Shown here piece after piece: positions 30,925-36,961 of a stretch of 36,961 bases of DNA. Location: IMG/VR virus record IMGVR_UViG_3300030104_005413, positions 1 through 36,961 of that record; one strand, given 5' to 3'. The position numbers and the translations under genes were made by a program. The notes below the pieces were generated by a model, which made no database searches, had not been told where the DNA came from, and saw nothing but the letters and a program-made list of their open reading frames with translations. Positions within the stretch are counted from its first letter, which is position 1; each line of letters begins with the position of its first letter. The stretch comes from a virus.

Positions 30925-31164
30925 TTTGTGGATAGTTTTGTGGATAGAAAAATATAAATTAAATCAATAAAAAACAATTAAAAAAAACAAAAGAAATAAA
31001 AAAAGGTTAAAGAAGCCTTGAAAATACTCATGTTTTTTTAATGGGGTTTAATTTTTTTTTATTTCCTTAATATAAGGGTTCGATTCCCGTCCAGACCGCA
31101 ACCATAACTCTAAACCCCTGTCAATGCTAGGGGTTTATTTTTTTGTGGATAGATTTGTGGATAG
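30925..31164. other. attP: attP region: paired arm sites around a tRNA 3'-end core
   Basis: TTTGTGGATAG occurs at 30925-30935, 30937-30947, 31142-31152 and 31154-31164, two direct pairs each with a 12-bp step, probably arm-type integrase sites. Between them, 31076-31099 reads as a tRNA T-arm and acceptor end (GGGTTCGATTCCCG, then CCAGACCGC). That end fits a Bacteroidota tRNA-Asp as I remember it. This gap otherwise holds only AT-rich sequence and a terminator. Confidence 0.78.
31112..31143 (+). terminator. Terminator following the attP tRNA fragment
   Basis: AAACCCCT (31112-31119) and AGGGGTTT (31129-31136) pair over a 9-base loop and are followed by ATTTTTTTG. The orientation matches the tRNA end, so on integration the phage would supply both the tRNA 3' end and its terminator. 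Confidence 0.75.
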
Positions 31165-31175
31165 AACTCGAATTT

Positions 31176-31883
31176 TTAGAGACTCATTAAACAATTAAAA
31201 GCGATATTTCCACCTAAAATAACACCGCACCCAATAGCTTGTTTTTTGAAGTGCTTTGCATAGGCCGCCGCATAAGAAGTTGTATCGATACCGCAACCCG
31301 TCTGAAGAGCAAATATACGGAAATTTCTACCAACGAGCCACTCGCAATAGGCTTGCGTATGGATATGGCCCTGAACCGTTGACATCATATCATTTTTTGC
31401 TTTAGTTCTTGCCGTTCCACCTTCGCCGTGAATATATTGAACGTTATCATAAACGACCCGTTCACTCCATTTCCATTTTGGAGTTTGCAAGACTTCATTA
31501 TATTCTTTTATCCATTGAATAGGAATTCCACCCGAGAATGATTTACGGCAAATTATACGATCATGATTTCCCGTTATTATATCTGCGTTTGGAAATGCTT
31601 TGTACCAATCTTGAATTTTTGTGATTGCAAATTCCAATTCATCACCGGCCGACATACCATTTGGGTCAGTTTCATGGTATGAAGAAAAATGGTTATCGAT
31701 CAGATCACCAATAAATATTACTTGATTACAATTCCAATTAGCGTAAGTTTCCTTGCAGAAATCTAAATAACCGTCTAACTCAAATGGGCAATGTAAATCG
31801 CCAATTACTAAAATCCGTCTTTCTTTTTTGTTTAAATTATTCCAAGCAAGTTTTTTATTCCCTTTAATCCTTGGTCTTATCAT
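31176..31883 (-). CDS. Calcineurin-like metallophosphoesterase
   Basis: 235 residues with all metal-binding blocks: GDLHCP (28-33), FIGDLID (57-63), GNHDRI (105-110), HGEGGT (152-157) and GHIHTQ (172-177). Ligands include Asp29, His31, Asp60, Asn106, His107, His152, His173 and His175. It hydrolyses phosphodiester or phosphomonoester bonds; the substrate is unknown. Similar enzymes are carried by many marine phages. It lies last in the late block next to attP, a usual place for accessory cargo. Confidence 0.82.
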   Translation of the reverse strand: MIRPRIKGNKKLAWNNLNKKERRILVIGDLHCPFELDGYLDFCKETYANWNCNQVIFIGDLIDNHFSSYHETDPNGMSAGDELEFAITKIQDWYKAFPNADIITGNHDRIICRKSFSGGIPIQWIKEYNEVLQTPKWKWSERVVYDNVQYIHGEGGTARTKAKNDMMSTVQGHIHTQAYCEWLVGRNFRIFALQTGCGIDTTSYAAAYAKHFKKQAIGCGVILGGNIAFNCLMSL

Positions 31884-31894
31884 TTTTTGATTAT

Positions 31895-32020
31895 TTAACG
31901 GCCTTGTCCTCTGTATTTTTTCTTATATCCCGTTTGGCCTTTTGATGCGTTTTTTGAATGTTTTCCAGGTCTTTTTTTTCTTTTTGAAGGTCTATAAATA
32001 CTGATCGTTCTTTTAGCCAT
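31895..32020 (-). CDS. 41-residue highly basic protein (RPGKHSKN...YRGQGR)
   Basis: ATG at 32020 overlaps the holin stop (TAATG). The product holds RPSKRKKRPGKHSKNASKG and ends YKKKYRGQGR. I recall small basic proteins ending in YRGQGR across marine phages of unrelated hosts, usually near structural or lysis genes. It is likely DNA- or RNA-binding, or packaged in the capsid. Function is unknown. Confidence 0.7.
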   Translation of the reverse strand: MAKRTISIYRPSKRKKRPGKHSKNASKGQTGYKKKYRGQGR

Positions 32021-32436
32021 TATTTAGGAAATTTAACACCTATTTTATCTGCCGTTCTAGCTCCAAAATAACCGCAGAGAACCCATGTGAGCAAGCCCGC
32101 CGTATCGCTAGTATCATAACCCATATACCAACCGCCGACATATGAAAGAACGAGAATGCAACAAGTGAGGGGTCTAATATTTCTAGCTAAAAAACTTTGT
32201 GATCTAGAATCAGCGACCCACCTTTTTGTTACTCCGTCAATTTCTGCGCGTTCTAACTTTAATTTTTCCAAGGCAATTAATTTATCTTGATCTGATAATT
32301 GGTTATTACCAGAAATTAACTCAGAAATTACATTCCCTGGAAGGATGGCGTCTCCGACAATTCCTAAAATTGAAGGTGCTTTATCAATTAAAAACTTGCC
32401 AACCCCTGTTTCTTTAAATGGTTTCTTTTTTTTCAT
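32020..32436 (-). CDS. Holin, three-TM family type
   Basis: 138 residues. Residues about 15-45 are helical and partly hydrophobic. SFLARNIRPLTCCILVLSYV (81-100) and AGLLTWVLCGYFGARTADKI (113-132) are the two clear membrane segments, with the NIRPLT phrase typical of 3TM holins. It should permeabilise the inner membrane and release the endolysin. It is directly downstream of the endolysin gene and coupled to the basic 41-residue gene. Confidence 0.75.
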   Translation of the reverse strand: MKKKKPFKETGVGKFLIDKAPSILGIVGDAILPGNVISELISGNNQLSDQDKLIALEKLKLERAEIDGVTKRWVADSRSQSFLARNIRPLTCCILVLSYVGGWYMGYDTSDTAGLLTWVLCGYFGARTADKIGVKFPK

Positions 32437-32459
32437 ATTTTAATGTTGAACCAACCGTA

Positions 32460-32828
32460 TTAGTAAGTCCAAATAACCTTTGGTGATTTTTCACCGCCTT
32501 TATCCGTTCCATCGGAATCAACATGAATGAAATTGTCCGCAATTCCAATTCTAGTGAATCCCGCTTCGATAAGAGCGGCAAGTATGATGTGTCTTTCCCT
32601 CGAATTATTGCAAGCCAAGTCGACCGCTTTTCCAACGAGATGGCTCGAAGCCGGTTTGCCTCCAACTTTTTCATTATGTTCTTTTGTTCTATAACCTGAG
32701 GTGATTTTAAAAGGGATACCCGCCAATGTCCTAGCAAAGTCGAGCAATTCCAAAAACTCAGGACACATATTGCGACCGCTGTTCGGTAAATCAGGCGAAT
32801 CAAACTCTTTATAAAGAAAGTATTGCAT
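32460..32828 (-). CDS. Endolysin, peptidase M15 type
   Basis: 122 residues. ITSGYRTKEHNEKVGGKPAS (42-61), SSHLVGKAVDLA (61-72) and NFIHVDSD (99-106) match the M15 D-Ala peptidase family. The zinc ligands are His63, Asp70 and His102. It should cut peptidoglycan stem or cross-link peptides. It has no signal peptide, so export depends on the holin. A longer ORF in another frame (32414-32854) is a shadow of this one. Confidence 0.9.
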   Translation of the reverse strand: MQYFLYKEFDSPDLPNSGRNMCPEFLELLDFARTLAGIPFKITSGYRTKEHNEKVGGKPASSHLVGKAVDLACNNSRERHIILAALIEAGFTRIGIADNFIHVDSDGTDKGGEKSPKVIWTY

Positions 32829-32840
32829 AATTTATTTATT

Positions 32841-32972
32841 TTAGAAAAAAGCATTTATAATTTTAAATATGATTATTAAACCAAAAAACCCGTGAATCAT
32901 TAACATTGCGGGTTGATTTATTATCCAATATTCTAAATACTTCTGTTTAATTTTTTTTATTATATTTTTCAT
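32841..32972 (-). CDS. 43-residue membrane protein in lysis cassette
   Basis: ATG at 32972 overlaps the upstream TGA (ATGA). It starts MKNIIKKIKQKYLEYW, then a hydrophobic stretch MLMIHGFFGLIIIFKIINAF spans the membrane once. Lysine-rich start and a single span suggest inner-membrane insertion. It may be a small holin or holin regulator. Position and coupling support it as real. Confidence 0.62.
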   Translation of the reverse strand: MKNIIKKIKQKYLEYWIINQPAMLMIHGFFGLIIIFKIINAFF

Positions 32973-33370
32973 ATCCGTGTTTTATTATTTTTATCGTCAA
33001 AATCCATCGCACTCTTTAATATTATCCTATCAAGAATATTATCGTAATTCTCCACCATTTGATTTTGTAGATTGATTATCATTTTTTCGTATTCGTCTTT
33101 ATTTTTGTGTAAATTTTCTATTGTTAATTCTAATTTTTCAATTTTACTTTTTAAAGCATCAATATCGTCGGGTTTACTTCCAGTAATTGTAGAAACGACC
33201 ATGGCGAGGGAAGCCGAGAGTGTGCCGACGAGCATCATAACGACCTCTTTGTTGGAATCTAAAACGGGAAATTGAATAAACCCAATGACTAAAGCCACTA
33301 TAAAAAAGAATATTATAAGTGCTCCTACATATCCACGAATCTCTTTGGCAACTCCATTTTTTGGCATCAT
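32969..33370 (-). CDS. Membrane protein with coiled-coil tail, holin-like
   Basis: 133 residues (ATG 33370; ATG 33367 is possible). Two membrane segments, YVGALIIFFFIVALVIGFIQ (14-33) and VVMMLVGTLSASLAMVVSTI (43-62), are followed by GSKPDDI and a coiled coil to residue 110. I recall related proteins in lysis cassettes of marine phages. The tail may hold a cytoplasmic partner. It overlaps its neighbours on both sides by a few bases. Confidence 0.6.
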   Translation of the reverse strand: MMPKNGVAKEIRGYVGALIIFFFIVALVIGFIQFPVLDSNKEVVMMLVGTLSASLAMVVSTITGSKPDDIDALKSKIEKLELTIENLHKNKDEYEKMIINLQNQMVENYDNILDRIILKSAMDFDDKNNKTRI

Positions 33371-33510
33371 TTTTTAATCTTTTTTGTTATTGAAATTATC
33401 GTGTATATAGCTGTAAGCACTAGAACAATAAACTGAAGGATTACATTAGCCTCTTCCATTAAGCTAAATAGCAAAGCAAAACCTGAAGCCATGTAAATTC
33501 TTAAATCCAT
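33367..33510 (-). CDS. 47-residue small membrane protein
   Basis: ATG at 33510, TGA at 33369-33367. It starts MDLRIYMASGFALLFSLMEE, followed by VILQFIVLVLTAIYTIISIT, one or two membrane passes and a basic end. The stop overlaps the start of the next membrane protein. It begins the lysis cassette and follows the adhesin gene by two bases. Probable holin-related factor, but no family is recognised. Confidence 0.6.
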   Translation of the reverse strand: MDLRIYMASGFALLFSLMEEANVILQFIVLVLTAIYTIISITKKIKK

Positions 33511-33512
33511 TT

Positions 33513-35291
33513 TTATTTAAATGCTAAATACATATATTTTTCTCCACTACCATTTGTCATTCCACTCGAAGACGGTACAGTAAATCCACCAGTATTTGTA
33601 GAATCAAAAGAAAATGGGCTAAATGAAGAACTTGTATCAGTTTTATTCAAATACATAACCTCTTCGCCTCTTACGTTATCAAATACAGCCCAGTCTTCAT
33701 TTGAGGTTATTGATTTAATTATAACCATTGAGGGTTGGAATCCTGTTACAATTTGTTGAGAACTTCCAGTACCATCATAAGTGCCGACTTTTGACACTCC
33801 AGCAACGCTTGCAAAAGAATAAACAACAAAATATTGTCCACTTGCACTAGTATTTTGTAATACTTTGTTTCCATTAAACCAATTAGAACTATCTGAGATA
33901 AAAGCATTACCATCTAACGGATTGTATTTACTTTCTGAATCTAACCAACAAAACCAGTCATTAGTCGCATCTAATCTTTTCCACATAGCAAATTCAGGTG
34001 TAATACCTACTCCCACATAAGTAGATGCAGAAGCTCCAGTAATAGATTGATAACCAGTAACAGAAAATGAGCCATTGCTATTAGCATAAACTGAACTTCC
34101 CACATCTCCAACGCTATTACTTACAGCTACACCCTCTGAGCCTTTAAAACCATAAGCCATATATGTATCACCACTTTTATTTGTTCCCCACGAACCTAGA
34201 CCATTATCAATAGCAATAATTGTGTTTGTAGAAACCCCAACACCTGGAGTACCAGCTGGAGTACAAGAAGTTGGAGTATTAGGAAAACCAGTTGCACAGC
34301 CACTTCCATTTCCAGAAGTTGAATTAAAGTATATATAATTATAATTAGCTCTGTAACTATCTCCCACAACCCAGCTAGCAGCTGTATCAGTATTTTTTAC
34401 AAAATACAAATCTGGAGTAAAATTTATATTCCCTTCAAAAGCAAGTTGATTTGCTCCACTTCCATTATAAGTACCTGATACATCTGTAATATCGCCATCA
34501 AACCTATACAAAGACTTTGCAGTTTTACCAGTAGGAAAATTAAGATTAGAAGAATCAGCATAGGTTTCATTGTATAGTGCTGTTACTTCAGTGGAACTTA
34601 AAGCTGAGTCATATATTCTTAATTGATCCATTTGACCCCAATAACCGTAACTGCTTGTATAATCTGCTGGATTGTACATTCCTACGCAGTGGGTGTTTGA
34701 TAAAGTTTGACCCCCATATGATGTATCTAAAACATAAGAAGAACCAGTGGCACTTCCATTGTGATAAACTTGAACAGAAGACGAAGAGCCTGTATAAACT
34801 AAAGCTACATGATACCAAGTATTTGCACTATAAGTAAATTTAGCTTCTGTGCTATAATTATCACTATAATTTTGAGTACTACTAAAATACCTTTCAACGC
34901 TATGAGCTGTGCCATCTGCATTGTTATAAAAATTTAAACCTACAGGGCCATAAACTGCACTAGTACTAGTGCCAAACATTCCAAATAAAAATCCTGTACC
35001 TGAAGGCAATGTATCACCAAAATTTAGCCAAAACGAATAAGTAAAATCAGTGTTACTAGCTGTGGAAATAGGCGATTCAATATCAAAATGAGCTGAAGCA
35101 TGAGCAAAATCTACAGCACCCCCCAAATTACCACTCCCAATGTTAGTAGTTCCACAGCTACCATTACCAGCTCCACAATAAGAAGAGCCTGTACCCTCAC
35201 CAGTATATGATGCTAAAGTTAAAACCTCACCACCTCCACCACCACCACTAGAGTCTGCTGTTTTATTTAAAAACTTTTTATTTAATGACAT
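33513..35291 (-). CDS. Tail adhesin with LamG-like domain
   Basis: 592 residues. The N-terminal 22 residues include a run of glycines (SSGGGGGGE). Residues about 55-235 form a LamG/concanavalin-like lectin (FTYSFWLNFGDTLPS, WYHVALVYTGSS, MDQLRIYDSALSSTEV). Residues about 285-590 are a second repeat-rich module (FTPDLYFVKNTD, GDTYMAYGFKGS) of the DUF7483 kind found in marine phage fibres. It probably binds cell-surface glycans as the receptor-binding protein. It overlaps the assembly-like gene upstream by 1 bp. High Ser/Gly/Thr content may reflect domain diversification. Confidence 0.75.
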   Translation of the reverse strand: MSLNKKFLNKTADSSGGGGGGEVLTLASYTGEGTGSSYCGAGNGSCGTTNIGSGNLGGAVDFAHASAHFDIESPISTASNTDFTYSFWLNFGDTLPSGTGFLFGMFGTSTSAVYGPVGLNFYNNADGTAHSVERYFSSTQNYSDNYSTEAKFTYSANTWYHVALVYTGSSSSVQVYHNGSATGSSYVLDTSYGGQTLSNTHCVGMYNPADYTSSYGYWGQMDQLRIYDSALSSTEVTALYNETYADSSNLNFPTGKTAKSLYRFDGDITDVSGTYNGSGANQLAFEGNINFTPDLYFVKNTDTAASWVVGDSYRANYNYIYFNSTSGNGSGCATGFPNTPTSCTPAGTPGVGVSTNTIIAIDNGLGSWGTNKSGDTYMAYGFKGSEGVAVSNSVGDVGSSVYANSNGSFSVTGYQSITGASASTYVGVGITPEFAMWKRLDATNDWFCWLDSESKYNPLDGNAFISDSSNWFNGNKVLQNTSASGQYFVVYSFASVAGVSKVGTYDGTGSSQQIVTGFQPSMVIIKSITSNEDWAVFDNVRGEEVMYLNKTDTSSSFSPFSFDSTNTGGFTVPSSSGMTNGSGEKYMYLAFK

Positions 35292-35809
35292 TATAAATTA
35301 TTGGGTAAAATATATTTTGCGACATCTTGCTTTGATTTAAGTGAGTTAATTTCACCTTCTTTTGTATCGCATTCACTTCTTAAATTTGCTCTAGCATCTA
35401 ATACTGTTTGTTCGGTTGAATTACCTAGCTCTTTGTCTCTTATTATTATCCAATCTGTTTTAGATAATTTTTGGTTATATACGTTTTTTAAACTCGATAT
35501 TTTTGAAGCCTTCATATCTGAAAGACTAGAACTTAAAGGCTTATTGATTTTAGAAAATTTAAAAACTTTATTATCTGCATCATAAGACAAAGCACCTTTT
35601 TCATGTACTCTTACATTATAATCAGAGTGTGTAATTTCTATTGGCTCAACATTATAAAACCCATACTCTTCCAGCTCTGAGTCTGATAATTTATCAAACC
35701 CAGCTATAATATTTGAATAACTTTTAGGTAAAATTTTATATTGTGTTATTTTTTCAACGGTTTTATCTCCAGTTTTAGGGTCAATCAATAATATTCTTTT
35801 TGCTTTCAT
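35291..35809 (-). CDS. Tail fibre assembly/attachment protein (DUF4376-like)
   Basis: 172 residues. The central part has KISSLKNVYNQKLSKTDWII and RDKELGNSTEQTVLDARANL, the DUF4376-like pattern of fibre assembly proteins (TDW ... R ... helix). It lies between two fibre genes and overlaps the adhesin start by 1 bp. It likely chaperones or links the adhesin to the tail. The N-terminal 60 residues may be structural. Confidence 0.6.
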   Translation of the reverse strand: MKAKRILLIDPKTGDKTVEKITQYKILPKSYSNIIAGFDKLSDSELEEYGFYNVEPIEITHSDYNVRVHEKGALSYDADNKVFKFSKINKPLSSSLSDMKASKISSLKNVYNQKLSKTDWIIIRDKELGNSTEQTVLDARANLRSECDTKEGEINSLKSKQDVAKYILPNNL

Positions 35810-35828
35810 ATTTTTTATTTTTTATCTA

Positions 35829-36653
35829 TTAACTTGGAGTTGTGTCAGAAGTATAAGCCGCAACTGAATAATTAAAAATTGCATTTGTTGAATCGTCAAT
35901 ACATTCCACCTGAATCATATTTGTAGAACCCCCATCATAATCAACAGCACCAACTTTGTTAAAAGTTTCACTAGTTCCAGCATCACTATCAAAAGTTATA
36001 GTTTGACTTCCTGTTAAATTATAGAAAGTAATAACTTGCCCCTGTTTAAAGTTTGTAAAATCAAACTCTATTGCTCCTGTTAAGCTACTTCCCATTTTAA
36101 AAGTTGTTCCAGTTGACCAGTCAATACTTACTGCTCCTGTGTATGTAGTTATATCAACTTTAGCTGTATATCTATTCTCAATTTTTGCGTGAGATATTTG
36201 GTCATCTGCAATATGAGCTGTATCAATAGAGCCATCTGTATAATGTTCTGAATTAATTGCATCGTCAGCTATTTTAGTGCCATCTACTGCATCTGAAGCA
36301 ATCATAGCAGTAGCTACTTGTACTTCAGCAATAACGCCAGTAGAAGTGTTTCCTAGAACCCTGTTAGCAGTTCCTAAGTTTTGCATTTTGGCATAAGTAA
36401 CAGCATCGTCAGCAATAGTTAAAGCTGTAGTTCCTGTTACATCTCCAGTATGAGTATCAAGGCTTACAGTTACAGCTCCTACGCTTTGGTCAACTGATAA
36501 ACCTGTTCCTCCTGTTATTGAATTTACTTCGCCAGTGGTTTCGTCTCCATAGATTTCATCAAAGTTTGATTGAATCTTAACCATGGCCGCCCTGAGGCTA
36601 TCACCTGTACCATCGTTGGCAGAAGTTCCTGTATTTAAATTTTGTTGTGCCAC
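35829..36653 (-). CDS. Tail fibre-like structural protein
   Basis: 274 residues. It starts with LNTGTSANDGTGDSLRAAMV, a fibre-base phrase seen in many phages. Residues about 75-150 contain repeated short units such as LTIADDAV and IADDAINSEHYTDG that suggest a trimeric beta-helix shaft. The C-terminal third (SIDWSTGTTFKMGSSLTGAI) is beta-rich. Likely a fibre or capsid-decorating trimer upstream of the assembly protein. Confidence 0.7.
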   Translation of the reverse strand: MAQQNLNTGTSANDGTGDSLRAAMVKIQSNFDEIYGDETTGEVNSITGGTGLSVDQSVGAVTVSLDTHTGDVTGTTALTIADDAVTYAKMQNLGTANRVLGNTSTGVIAEVQVATAMIASDAVDGTKIADDAINSEHYTDGSIDTAHIADDQISHAKIENRYTAKVDITTYTGAVSIDWSTGTTFKMGSSLTGAIEFDFTNFKQGQVITFYNLTGSQTITFDSDAGTSETFNKVGAVDYDGGSTNMIQVECIDDSTNAIFNYSVAAYTSDTTPS

Positions 36654-36665
36654 TTGTTTATATTT

Positions 36666-36833
36666 TTAATATTCTGTATTATCTATTGTTGTTGTTGTAC
36701 TATCGCATAAAAGCGAAGTAATATCTATTGTTAATGTTGAACCGTCAGCAGTTGCTGGATATATTGCCCCCCATACCGAGTCAGCATTTACCTCACCAAA
36801 CCAACTGATTTTATATATTTCACCCCAACTCAT
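36666..36833 (-). CDS. 55-residue fibre- or virion-associated mini-protein
   Basis: ATG at 36833 overlaps the connector stop (ATGA). It starts MSWGEIYKISWFGEVNADSV, with SWGEIY as a phrase I recall from short structural proteins in Bacteroidota phages. The rest is Thr/Asp-rich (DITSLLCDSTTTTIDNTEY). No membrane segment. It links the head connector to the fibre genes in order. Function is unknown. Confidence 0.6.
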   Translation of the reverse strand: MSWGEIYKISWFGEVNADSVWGAIYPATADGSTLTIDITSLLCDSTTTTIDNTEY

Positions 36834-36961
36834 AATACCCAGTCTGTTCCAAAAGATTCATAAGACGGGGATATATCCTCGTTCGTGTTGCTTGACCACT
36901 CGGGATAATTAGATTGATTAAATGACATGTGATCTAAAAATCTCGATGTATAATTTTGAGA
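36830..36961 (-). CDS. Head-tail connector, 3' part (continues at base 1)
   Basis: This is the end of the connector that starts at 471. Read through the 98-bp repeat it gives the last residues (ISPSYESFGTDWVL) and the TGA at 36832-36830. The final base of the window does not match base 99, so the last codon here is unreliable. The stop overlaps the next ATG. Confidence 0.7.
   Translation of the reverse strand, partial: SQNYTSRFLDHMSFNQSNYPEWSSNTNEDISPSYESFGTDWVL
36863..36960. repeat. 98-bp terminal direct repeat, right copy
   Basis: Exact copy of bases 1-98, which closes the genome into a circle. Base 36961 breaks the match. Confidence 0.95.

Noticed and set aside
31073-31100. Intact tRNA gene at attP
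   Set aside because: Only the T arm and the 3' acceptor strand are present; no 5' half lies upstream.
32414-32854. 146-residue leftward ORF overlapping the endolysin
   Set aside because: It is the other frame of the M15 endolysin, whose zinc motifs are clear; the longer ORF has no domain or coupling.
34577-34837. Plus- and minus-strand short ORFs inside the adhesin
   Set aside because: Shadow frames of the repetitive LamG-coding region.

Overview
The window is a complete temperate siphovirus-type phage genome in circular form. The first 98 bases recur as the last 98 (1-98 and 36863-36960), and one gene (the head-tail connector) runs across that junction, so about 36.86 kb is unique. The host is probably a member of the Flavobacteriia/Bacteroidota. 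The DNA is very AT-rich, starts are preceded by A-rich sequence rather than Shine-Dalgarno sites, and the early promoters have the Bacteroidota form TTTG-N20-TAnnTTTG. The structural proteins, an SSB-like DUF3127 protein and a tRNA 3' end at the putative attP point the same way. I cannot name the species.

Layout. (1) A long leftward block runs from 21994 down to 1 and, across the circle, from 36961 down to 31176. It begins with a DUF1064 nuclease, a C5-cytosine methyltransferase, a sigma-like factor, a small Cys protein, a ParB-like protein and a Mom-like DNA-modification protein, followed by a degenerate tRNA-like sequence. Next come the terminase subunits, a likely tail chaperone, tail-completion proteins, tail-tip proteins, the tape measure, prohead protease, scaffold, major capsid, tail tube, portal, connector, fibre/adhesin proteins, lysis genes and a metallophosphoesterase. 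The usual head-then-tail order is strongly rearranged. (2) A rightward early block (22192-24258) holds nine small genes, including a ribbon-helix-helix protein and two Cys-rich zinc-binding candidates. (3) A leftward early/replication block (28679-24314) carries a DnaA-domain-IV-like protein, a DUF1376-type initiator with an internal 11-bp iteron array (candidate origin), a winged-helix regulator and an SSB-like protein. (4) The lysogeny region has a rightward repressor, a convergent leftward tyrosine integrase and an attP-like region with paired arm sites around a tRNA 3' end.

Working model. The repressor acts on ACTAAAT operators over the leftward early promoter. The early genes bring in DnaA-type host replication at the iterons. 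The sigma-like protein may then drive late promoters of the GACCGA-N12/13-AAACGTATATA type in front of the tail and scaffold/capsid genes. The methyltransferase and Mom-like protein probably protect the DNA from restriction. Product names for structural genes rest on remembered family resemblance and gene order, since no search could be run. At least eleven small or re-started genes were found by reading the gaps, several joined to neighbours by ATGA or TAATG overlaps.
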